DNA from: Chloroflexota bacterium | GTDB lineage: Bacteria; Chloroflexota; Dehalococcoidia; GIF9; UBA5629 | Length of the DNA: 64,000 nt | NCBI GenBank assembly: GCA_016875875.1 | Contig: VGOP01000002.1 | Location: 186,001-250,000 of the forward strand | Direction of reading: 5' to 3' | Shown: one piece after another, positions 8,060-14,168 of the stretch | How positions within the stretch are numbered: the first letter of the stretch is position 1 | How the letters are laid out: every line of letters starts with the position of its first letter | Position numbers and translations under genes: made by a program | Notes under the pieces: generated by a model | The model's database searches: none | Told to the model about the DNA's origin: nothing | What the model saw: only the letters and a program-made list of their open reading frames with translations

Positions 8060-8419
8060 TTAGTTGGGTGTTCCAACTACACAACCAGGGCCTATTCTTT
8101 GGGCGTTCCTCAGCCTTTTTCTATCCTGCAGGGCTGTTTCATTTCCCTCAAGCGCTTTGTTGACAGCCTCGATCAGGTCCGCATAGTGCTCTTTTAGGCC
8201 TTCTTTATCTATGGAATACAGTGCCCATAGCCCGAGGCGCCTGAGCTTCAAGAATCCGGCATCGTAGAGGGCACTCAGGTTTCGAGAGGCACGGGACTCG
8301 GAGATATTGAGCGCCTGCATCACCTCGCAGACGCAGCACTCCCGCTCCAATAACAGGTTGAGAATCCTCAGTCTGGTCTCGTCGGAAAGGGCCTTAAAAG
8401 CCTTTACTAACTCTCGCAT
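8060..8419 (-). CDS. arsR: ArsR-family arsenic-responsive repressor (first copy)
   Basis: A 119-residue winged-helix regulator. The classical As(III) site is present as 'ECCVCEVMQAL' (about residues 27-37) at the start of the recognition region, then 'ISESRASRNLSALYDAGFLKLRR'. The frame is open for 12 more codons upstream to 8455, but that upstream ATG lies inside the operator and at the transcription start. The start at 8419 (MRELVKAFKALSDETRLRIL) is therefore chosen; it matches the family's usual N-terminus. The C-terminal tail (about 88-119) is longer than usual and charged. It heads the arsenic island and probably autoregulates through the palindrome at 8438-8457. Confidence 0.93.
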   Translation of the reverse strand: MRELVKAFKALSDETRLRILNLLLERECCVCEVMQALNISESRASRNLSALYDAGFLKLRRLGLWALYSIDKEGLKEHYADLIEAVNKALEGNETALQDRKRLRNAQRIGPGCVVGTPN

Positions 8420-8437
8420 TTCTGAACCTCTGTCCCT

Positions 8438-8484
8438 ATATGCGCATTTATGCATATAGTACTACAGGAGAGTTATCTTGTCAA
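8438..8484 (-). promoter_or_regulatory. arsR1 promoter with overlapping ArsR operator
   Basis: On the minus strand TTGACA (8479-8484) and TACTAT (8456-8461) are 17 nt apart. An inverted repeat ATATGC-N8-GCATAT (8438-8457) covers the end of the -10 box and the expected transcription start near 8450. This is the placement expected for a steric ArsR/SmtB operator. Confidence 0.75.
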
Positions 8485-8497
8485 GTGCGGAGAATTT

Positions 8498-8527
8498 TAA
8501 TCTTGATATTGTTTTGGGATTTAGAAA
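8498..8527. repeat. Family D AT-rich repeat, single arm
   Basis: A fragment reading 'TTGATATTGTTTTGGGATTT', shared with the larger D copies at 23508, 34684, 41639 and 63583. Confidence 0.5.
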
Positions 8528-8528
8528 C

Positions 8529-8557
8529 GTAGGGACAGACCTTCAGGGGTTCTGTTC
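8529..8557. repeat. Family A (REP-like) repeat, degenerate copy
   Basis: It begins GTAGGGACAGACCTTCAGG and ends GGTTCTGTTC. It is in inverted orientation to the copy at 8858-8915, and the pair encloses the small membrane ORF at 8613-8843. Confidence 0.7.
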
Positions 8558-8612
8558 TAAAGTGGTTGCCGTACTCATGTAACCGCCTCAGGAATTATGC
8601 TAGAATTGTTAT

Positions 8613-8843
8613 ATGCGTGATATCATCAATATCGCCTTCGGTATTTTGCTTGCCAACTTCTTCTATACATTTCCCTTATTGCTTAAGGAGAAAGGCATAT
8701 TTGTGAATACGATTCCTTGGCTACCTTTCTATCTAACCGTAGGTTTGCTTATTATCCTTTTGCTATCTCGACCAATCGGTAGGCTTTTAAACAAATATTT
8801 GTCTCCTAAGGTAAAGGAATGGTTTATAAAATGGTTTCTTTGA
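8613..8843 (+). CDS. Small two-helix membrane protein of unknown function
   Basis: A 76-residue protein with two hydrophobic helices (about 6-24 and 34-52) and a basic, aromatic C-terminus ('KEWFIKWFL'). No family is recognised. No Shine-Dalgarno site is present, but an extended -10 element (TGcTAGAAT, 8601-8606) ends 6 nt before the ATG, which would give a leaderless transcript. The ORF is enclosed by inverted copies of repeat family A, so it may be cargo of a repeat unit rather than a chromosomal gene. It could also be a chance frame. Confidence 0.5.
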   Translation: MRDIINIAFGILLANFFYTFPLLLKEKGIFVNTIPWLPFYLTVGLLIILLLSRPIGRLLNKYLSPKVKEWFIKWFL

Positions 8844-8857
8844 AAACAACCAGTTCC

Positions 8858-8915
8858 GAGCAGAACCCCTTCAGGTCTGTCCGCTGCGGACAGGTCTAAA
8901 GACCTGTCCCTACAT
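8858..8915. repeat. Family A (REP-like) palindrome
   Basis: Two nested hairpin arms: CCTTCAGGTCTGTCCG, a short spacer, then GGACAGGTCTAAAGACC and the end CCCTACA. The first 19 nt are the inverse of the end of the copy at 8529-8557. Confidence 0.85.
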
Positions 8916-8928
8916 TTGTTGGCTGAAT

Positions 8929-10188
8929 TTACGGTGTGGTAGGCACAGGTTCTGACTCGTAAATCCTCTCTTCAGCAAGCTGCTCTTCGGTAAGGGAGAC
9001 ATCGGCTTCAATGTCTCTGCCCTCAATACCTCTAGCTAGGATTTCCTTGTAATATTCATGCTGGATGATTAAGTTCATGATTTCATTGCTTCCGGTCCAG
9101 ATCATGAGAAGTCTGGCTTCTCTTAGTGCCCGCTCCACGGGGAATACATTGGTATATCCGATGCCACCAAGAATTTGCATGGCGTCGTTTACCACTTCCC
9201 AATGCGTTTGGGTGGCCAGTTTCTTGACTTCGGATACCAGTCTTCTTTGATAACCCGGGGTACCTATGCCATCGTCTATTGTCTTGGCTACAGCATAGGC
9301 CAAAGCGCTGACGGCATCGAGTTTAGTTACGCAATCGGCGATTTTGAAGTTAACCCCCTCGAAATTTCTTATGGTCTGGCCAAAAGCTTTTCTCTTGTTG
9401 GCATATCTGGCGGCTATTTCCAGTAACGCCCGGGAGCCACCCACTCCACCTGAAAGAAGCCTTTCTGGCACCATCAACTTGTAAAATATCTTTGCCCCAT
9501 CGTTTTCCTTACCCAGCAGATTCTCCTCCGGCACCGGCACGTCTCGAAAAACTAATCTCCCTGTGCCCGACCCTCGGCTGCCCATCAAGCCGTAGACATG
9601 CTTTACCTCCACTCCAAAGTCCCTTTCCACGATGAAAGCACTGATTGAATCTCGGCCGGCGCCGGGATTGGTGACGGCGAACACCAGAAAGAAATCGGCA
9701 CCTTCAGAGCCGACGACAAAGCGTTTTTGCCCGGTAAGGTAATAGGTGTTGCCTTTCTTTCGAGCCACGGTGGTGGCACCGAAGAAATCAGAGCCGCCTC
9801 TGGGCTCAGTGAGCGCCTCTCCCGCCCACTGCGTTCCAGCCAGAAGAGGTTTAAGGTATTTCTCCTTTTGTGACTCGGAGCCGAATACATTTATGCCCTC
9901 GCCAACTATGGAGACCACTGAGCAGAGACAGGCAAAAGGTATGCCCAGTTTATTGATCTCTCCTATGTACAGGATTTCATCCACCCATTTGAGGTCCCTG
10001 CCACCGTACTTTTTGGGAAACCTGAGCCCAAGCAGATTTCGCTTGCCTGCCTCCCTGACAAATTCATAGGGAAACTCGACTTTATCAGCATCCATATCCA
10101 GAATGAGCTGTCGGGGTACGCTCTTGACGAAGTCCTGAACCTCCTGTTTGAGCTTCTTCTGCTCTTGGGTCAAAAACACTTCTAACAT
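8929..10188 (-). CDS. Acyl-CoA dehydrogenase with non-canonical active-site residue
   Basis: A 419-residue FAD enzyme of the acyl-CoA dehydrogenase family, which introduces an alpha-beta double bond into acyl-CoA esters and passes electrons to ETF. The flavin-binding segment 'ALTEPRGGSDFFGA' and the C-terminal 'QILGGIGYTNVFPVERALREAR' are present. The usual YEGT catalytic Glu segment reads 'IWTGSNEI', with Thr (about residue 365) where the Glu is expected. The base may sit elsewhere, as in isovaleryl-CoA dehydrogenases, or the substrate may differ. A roughly 35-residue acidic tail extends the C-terminus. AAGGAGGAG precedes the ATG. It is transcribed alone; neighbours give no pathway clue. Confidence 0.92.
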   Translation of the reverse strand: MLEVFLTQEQKKLKQEVQDFVKSVPRQLILDMDADKVEFPYEFVREAGKRNLLGLRFPKKYGGRDLKWVDEILYIGEINKLGIPFACLCSVVSIVGEGINVFGSESQKEKYLKPLLAGTQWAGEALTEPRGGSDFFGATTVARKKGNTYYLTGQKRFVVGSEGADFFLVFAVTNPGAGRDSISAFIVERDFGVEVKHVYGLMGSRGSGTGRLVFRDVPVPEENLLGKENDGAKIFYKLMVPERLLSGGVGGSRALLEIAARYANKRKAFGQTIRNFEGVNFKIADCVTKLDAVSALAYAVAKTIDDGIGTPGYQRRLVSEVKKLATQTHWEVVNDAMQILGGIGYTNVFPVERALREARLLMIWTGSNEIMNLIIQHEYYKEILARGIEGRDIEADVSLTEEQLAEERIYESEPVPTTP

Positions 10189-10215
10189 TCTTCTCCTCCT
10201 TTGTGCTTGGCTTCA

Positions 10216-10245
10216 ATAGTTGGGTATATCACAACCCCATGTCAA
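10216..10245 (-). promoter_or_regulatory. Probable promoter of the 8929-10188 acyl-CoA dehydrogenase
   Basis: Minus-strand TTGACA (10240-10245), an 18-nt spacer and AACTAT (10216-10221), followed by a 27-nt leader with a strong AAGGAGGAG site. Confidence 0.4.
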
Positions 10246-10313
10246 CAGATATCATGATTTTACCCCTTTTTAGGCGAAATGCCAAGGCAGTCACCCCTCT
10301 CACTTACCAACGG

Positions 10314-10420
10314 ATGTAGTTGCGACCCTTTAGGGTCGCCTCGCGTGAGGCTAAAGCCTCGTAGCTACATATAATTATCAGCGATAAAAGTGGGGGCAGA
10401 CCTCAAGGCCTGCCCCGCAT
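10314..10420. repeat. Short hairpins between acyl-CoA dehydrogenase and lipoprotein genes
   Basis: Three consecutive palindromes: GCGACCCTTTAGGGTCGC, GAGGCTAAAGCCTC and GGGGCAGACCTCAAGGCCTGCCCC-like arms. The GAGGCTAAAGCCTC type recurs near 17320, 52920 and 58940. They may act as bidirectional terminators. Confidence 0.6.
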
Positions 10421-10468
10421 CTGTTCAGATGTAAGGTGTCGCATTGAGACTTTTGAACTGAGCATCGC

Positions 10469-10897
10469 CTAAGGGCAGAGGGGACAGGTTGGACACTGGG
10501 TGCAGAACGTGTTCTTGCAGTCTTGATATCCAGTCCAGTAGTCTCCGTATCCGTAATAGTAATACGGGTAGTAATATGGATAATTATATGGATAGTAGGA
10601 ATATGGGTATTGAGGATATTGAGGACATTCCGGACACTTCTGACATTCTGGACATAGTGTCTTGCCCTCTTGTAGACCTTTGGTATAGCCCTCGCTGTAG
10701 CCAGTCTCTTTACCTCTGTTTAAACCCTCGTTGTAACCTGTGTTGTAACCCTCTTGTTTCCCCTTTTCATACCATTGCTGGCACACTGGGGGCATTGTTC
10801 CTGGTGGTACGCAGGCGCATCCGGCAAAGAAAGCCCCGAGCAGAGTCAGAACAATTACCGGAAGCAAAATATATATCGTTCGCCTACTTATTCTCAT
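10469..10897 (-). CDS. Lipoprotein with nine GX3 repeats and CxxC clusters
   Basis: A 142-residue secreted lipoprotein (signal helix 8-25, lipobox F-A-G-C27). Residues 46-78 contain Gly at every fourth position nine times in a row (G46 to G78, for example GYNTGYNEGLNRG), the pattern known as deca-GX3 in Yae1/Lto1 proteins. C82, C85, C88 and C91 form one CxxC ladder and C132, C135, C138 and C141 another, separated by a Tyr/Pro-rich stretch (94-124). A strong AAGGAGGAG site precedes the ATG. It lies 104 nt downstream of the E2 gene on the same strand and could be the last gene of the ubiquitin-like operon; no direct functional link is visible. Confidence 0.8.
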   Translation of the reverse strand: MRISRRTIYILLPVIVLTLLGAFFAGCACVPPGTMPPVCQQWYEKGKQEGYNTGYNEGLNRGKETGYSEGYTKGLQEGKTLCPECQKCPECPQYPQYPYSYYPYNYPYYYPYYYYGYGDYWTGYQDCKNTFCTQCPTCPLCP

Positions 10898-11001
10898 TGA
10901 CTCCTCCTTTCGCTAGCTCTTTCTCTTTCCATTTTTATTTTCTTTTTCCTCCTTTCCTTGACCGCGCTTTTATTATGCTCTGGTAAAGACCTGGTGGTGC
11001 T

Positions 11002-12027
11002 CTATTTTCGCTTACTGCGTGCAGTACTTAGTTTGGGAGATTTAGCCTTTACTACCTGCTTTGTTTTTTGCTGCTTGCCTTTTGTTTTTGTTGCGGCCTT
11101 TTTTGTGGCTCGCTTTATCTTTACCGACCGAGTCGACTTTGCAGTCACCCTTGCCACCGCAAAGGGTTTCTGGAATGTAACCTTATCCTCTTCAGCTTCT
11201 TTAGAAGGCGTTGTTACTACTGCGTCATCCTTAAACAGAGGTCGTTTATCTAGCGGCATTTTTGCCTCATTAGCTTTAGTCCATTTTACCGCTTTCTGGT
11301 TATAGGGTTTCTCGAAACCATAGACTCGGTAGGTAATCATGTCTGCCAGGTGTGTAACCAGCCAGGCTATATCCAGAGAACTTTCCCAGTCTCGTTCTAT
11401 ACCGATGCAGACCATGTTGTTTTCCGGGCTGATATTGGGATGAAAATGGGGGGTGAGACACAGGACATAGGGTGCTTCGTTGGGATAACCAGGTATACCG
11501 GCTGGCAGATAAATCTCCATGATGTGGTTTGCCGTCAGGGTTGGCTTCTCGCTGGCAGGATTAAGCATTATGCCTTTGTATTTAAAAGTGACGCGGTATT
11601 TTGTGGGCGGGTCGCCCTCTATAGATTCAACCTCGATAAGGTCAGATTTGGCAGCTAGCTCCTTGAGCCATTCATGTTCTTGTTGCAGCCGCTTTTGTAA
11701 GTCGATTGTTTGTGTTTTCACGCCCGGCTGTATGAAATAGCACAGAACCAGTATCTCATTTTCAACGACACCGACTGAGGCTAGAGTCTGCCACGGGTGA
11801 AGCGTTAAGTATCGGGAGACCCCACCTCTTCTTAAATAGCGTCCCTCGGGATTCCGGTATAATTGCTCACCGGTCTTCTGAAGATAAGCGACCATTTGCC
11901 TCCCAGGTCCCCGCTCCTTAACTATTTGCGGTGTAATTTGCGAGAGCAGCCTTCCAACCGTGGCATTTTCGGAGACTAATGCCGGATAATAGCGGTCATG
12001 GGTGAAATCCCAGATGTATACTCTCAT
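11002..12027 (-). CDS. E2 ubiquitin-conjugating enzyme-like protein with N-terminal ubiquitin-like domain
   Basis: A 341-residue protein. Residues about 115-240 follow the E2/UBC fold: 'IMEIYLPAGIPGYPNEAPYV', the HPN motif (H196-P197-N198), and Cys207 nine residues later in 'NNMVCIG'. A Trp in 'RDWESSLDIAWLVTHLADMI' matches the conserved helix after the active site. Residues 1-102 resemble a ubiquitin-like beta-grasp domain: an opening strand, a helix near 24-37, and a final 'TLASVGVVENEILVLCYF' strand, but without a terminal GG. Residues 296-341 are an unusually Lys/Arg-rich tail. AAGGAGGTGG precedes the ATG. It follows the RING-like gene by 38 nt. It should accept a ubiquitin-like protein from the E1 at 12972-14168; the Ubl assignment is weaker than the E2 call. 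Confidence 0.88.
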   Translation of the reverse strand: MRVYIWDFTHDRYYPALVSENATVGRLLSQITPQIVKERGPGRQMVAYLQKTGEQLYRNPEGRYLRRGGVSRYLTLHPWQTLASVGVVENEILVLCYFIQPGVKTQTIDLQKRLQQEHEWLKELAAKSDLIEVESIEGDPPTKYRVTFKYKGIMLNPASEKPTLTANHIMEIYLPAGIPGYPNEAPYVLCLTPHFHPNISPENNMVCIGIERDWESSLDIAWLVTHLADMITYRVYGFEKPYNQKAVKWTKANEAKMPLDKRPLFKDDAVVTTPSKEAEEDKVTFQKPFAVARVTAKSTRSVKIKRATKKAATKTKGKQQKTKQVVKAKSPKLSTARSKRK

Positions 12028-12065
12028 TTAAGCCACCTCCTTCATTTATGTTGCTGGCTGAATTA

Positions 12066-12371
12066 TCAGGCCTCTTCTTTTGCCTTTTCCCCGAGTGGTG
12101 CCAGAGGGCACTCCCATGTGGTGCAGCCTCCATATTCCATCCAGCATGACCGGTGATGCACTGTGCCACACTTGGGGCAGGTGAAAGAAGGGTTTTTACT
12201 GCTGTATTCTTGTTTGCCGCACCAGAGGCAAGGTGTCTCCTCCACGTTTTTTTTAACTATCTCTTGGCTTGCTGGCTTGGCCTTGGTGTATCGCCGACGC
12301 ATTGTGTACAGGACTATGAAACCAATAACAAAGCCGGCTATGCATAGGGTGAGGACAAGCAATACCGTCAC
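12066..12371 (-). CDS. Membrane-anchored RING-like zinc-finger protein (E3 candidate)
   Basis: A 101-residue protein: an N-terminal transmembrane helix (about 3-23), a basic stop-transfer segment (RRRYTK), then a cytosolic treble-clef/RING-like finger. Zinc ligands are C48-x2-C51, C65-x2-C68, H72/H73, C76, C83 and C88, close to the prokaryotic RING families. It starts with GTG. It is encoded 17 nt after the zinc-ribbon membrane protein and 38 nt before the E2, the position expected for an E3 partner. A ubiquitin-ligase role is an inference from fold and neighbours; a non-catalytic zinc adaptor is possible. Confidence 0.8.
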   Translation of the reverse strand: MTVLLVLTLCIAGFVIGFIVLYTMRRRYTKAKPASQEIVKKNVEETPCLWCGKQEYSSKNPSFTCPKCGTVHHRSCWMEYGGCTTWECPLAPLGEKAKEEA

Positions 12372-12388
12372 GACTTCAACACCCCGCC

Positions 12389-12958
12389 TTATGCTACCTT
12401 ATGGCTCTCGTAAGCCCGATTGTATTTGCCAACGCTGGCATTAGCATCTATGACTTGCCAGACAAACAGGAAAATGTAGGCGATGGCTAGTATGGCAATC
12501 AAGGCGATGTAGGCGGATTCCATGTAGTAGTAATATGTAACGGCGCAGGCTATCAAACCACCAATGAGCGCCAACCCGGCAAAGAGAATGAGAAAACCTA
12601 TGGCTATTCTGCCCAGAATTATGTGTCCTAGGCCATGCAATCCGAAAATGCCGGGGATTACAGCCAGAGCCATGACTGTGTTCCCTGAGACACGGCTGTC
12701 GGGTATATGGATGTCACAGTATTGACACACTCTGGCATTCATATCTATTTCTTTTCCGTGCTCATGGCACATCCTTTTACGCCCATAGCGTTCCTCCCGC
12801 TCTGTGACTGCTGCTGCAGGCCCTACGGCTAATTCGCCGGCGATGACTTCTTCCTTGGTATACTTTCCGCAAGCCTTGCATTTGAAGTCGGCATTGTAGT
12901 CGGTAACAGGACCACAGCTAGGGCATAGACGGACTAGTCTTACCTCCAACTCTTCCAT
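12389..12958 (-). CDS. Zinc-ribbon multi-pass membrane protein
   Basis: A 189-residue protein. Residues 12-30 form a zinc ribbon (C12-x2-C15, C27-x2-C30), and a second Cys/His set follows (C64, H65, H67 region, C78-x2-C81). Three hydrophobic segments (about 95-115, 117-140 and 147-170) resemble TM2-type domains, including 'GLHGLGHIILGRIAIGFLIL'. GAAAGGAGG precedes the ATG. It is encoded 13 nt after the E1 gene and 17 nt before the RING-like gene. It is probably a membrane platform or substrate receptor for the conjugation enzymes; no catalytic residues are seen and no specific family is recognised beyond zinc-ribbon/TM2 likeness. Confidence 0.8.
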   Translation of the reverse strand: MEELEVRLVRLCPSCGPVTDYNADFKCKACGKYTKEEVIAGELAVGPAAAVTEREERYGRKRMCHEHGKEIDMNARVCQYCDIHIPDSRVSGNTVMALAVIPGIFGLHGLGHIILGRIAIGFLILFAGLALIGGLIACAVTYYYYMESAYIALIAILAIAYIFLFVWQVIDANASVGKYNRAYESHKVA

Positions 12959-12971
12959 AGTGAACCTCCTT

Positions 12972-14168
12972 TCATGTGAAATTTAATACTTTATCCCTGT
13001 CCGCGTCAAGTTCAAAGTGGGCCACTGACGCCATATTCCTTGCCGTGATAACGTGGAACGGCGGCACTTGCCCCTGGGACAAAGTCTTGTCCAGAATCCA
13101 TGGTGTAGCTTTGCTGATAGTGGATGTCATATCTGGCTGCATGAGTTTTTTGCATTTTGGACATCTTAGCTTGTCTGAGCTAAGTTTGTCGAGTCGTTTC
13201 AGAATCTGCCTAGAGTGACCGCAAGTGCAAGTCGCTCTGAAAACCAGGTCAAAATCCAGTTGTATAACTGCCCCGGAACCAAGTTTCTCTTCGGCCATAT
13301 TCAACAGTTCCCCGAAAGTGCTGTCGGCAGCGCCCCTTGCAGTACTAATAACGGATTTGAATTGATTATGGTTTAGGCATCTTTCGTTGAGGGGAAAGTT
13401 AGCCGGCAAAAACTCATTGGTCAACCCGTTGAAAACAAGGCCGCTGCCGCCGGTAATCTCATGCCCGTGGGTAAGTTTAAGAGCTTCCTGGACCTGGAGC
13501 CCGCCGATAATGGAGGCGATGGTGGGTGTTGTCGGGACTCTTCCCTGTTCTAGCTCCTCAATCGGTAGCAGGCAGGATAGGCGGCGTTTCATTTCCTTGT
13601 AGGCTTCCTTTGGTAGATTGCATTCGTAGCAGGCACCTTCACCGGGTATATAGACGTGGAATTCTCCAATCAGTTCCTGTATGCCGCCGTTAATCCAGGG
13701 CGTGCCCACCTTGAAGCAGGCGCGGTTGATAAAAATCCTAGCGCCGAAATTGTCCACTCCAACCAGAATGACATCCATATTGCGGAAGATGCCGAGGCCG
13801 ACATCGCTAGTGATATCACCACAAATGTAGGAAGCCTTGACATCCGGATTCAGCTCCTTCAGTCGCTGGGCAGCTACCTTGGCCTTTAGTTTACCGATGT
13901 CCTCAGCCCGGAACAGGACAGAGCGGGTAAGGTTGGCAGCTTCAACGACGTCAAAGTCAATTATAAGTATGCGGCCGGTGCCGACCAGTGCCAGGTTTTT
14001 CAGGATTTCGTTTCCTAAAGCTCCAGCACCGACTACCATCACCTTGGCCTTGGCCACCTTTTCCTGTTGCCACCAGGAAATCAATCTAAGAGTGTCGTAG
14101 CGACCCTGAATGGGGTCTGGAGTATGGCTAGGGTGTGAAGAAGCGTTCTGATTCTTCATCATATTCAT
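12972..14168 (-). CDS. E1-like ubiquitin-activating enzyme (ThiF/UBA family)
   Basis: A 398-residue adenylating enzyme. Residues 43-66 carry the nucleotide loop GAGALG. They are followed by 'DFDVVEAANLTRSVLF', the D-I-G-K-x-K-A helix and 'LNPDV', all standard for E1/ThiF/MoeB. C180-x2-C183 is a half zinc site. C199 in 'RRLSCLLP', upstream of 'PTTPTIASIIGGLQVQEALKL', is the candidate catalytic Cys. Unlike MoeB or ThiF, there is a roughly 130-residue C-terminal extension with a second zinc site (C314-x-C316, C336-x2-C339) and an end resembling an E1 ubiquitin-fold domain. The reading frame overlaps the JAMM gene by 41 nt. It should adenylate the Ubl C-terminus and load the E2. Confidence 0.9.
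   Translation of the reverse strand: MNMMKNQNASSHPSHTPDPIQGRYDTLRLISWWQQEKVAKAKVMVVGAGALGNEILKNLALVGTGRILIIDFDVVEAANLTRSVLFRAEDIGKLKAKVAAQRLKELNPDVKASYICGDITSDVGLGIFRNMDVILVGVDNFGARIFINRACFKVGTPWINGGIQELIGEFHVYIPGEGACYECNLPKEAYKEMKRRLSCLLPIEELEQGRVPTTPTIASIIGGLQVQEALKLTHGHEITGGSGLVFNGLTNEFLPANFPLNERCLNHNQFKSVISTARGAADSTFGELLNMAEEKLGSGAVIQLDFDLVFRATCTCGHSRQILKRLDKLSSDKLRCPKCKKLMQPDMTSTISKATPWILDKTLSQGQVPPFHVITARNMASVAHFELDADRDKVLNFT

Noticed and set aside
12972-14168. E1-like protein considered as MoeB/ThiF for molybdopterin or thiamine synthesis
   Set aside because: It has a C-terminal zinc and ubiquitin-fold-like extension and sits between JAMM, RING-like and E2 genes; moaA and moaC are elsewhere in the window.
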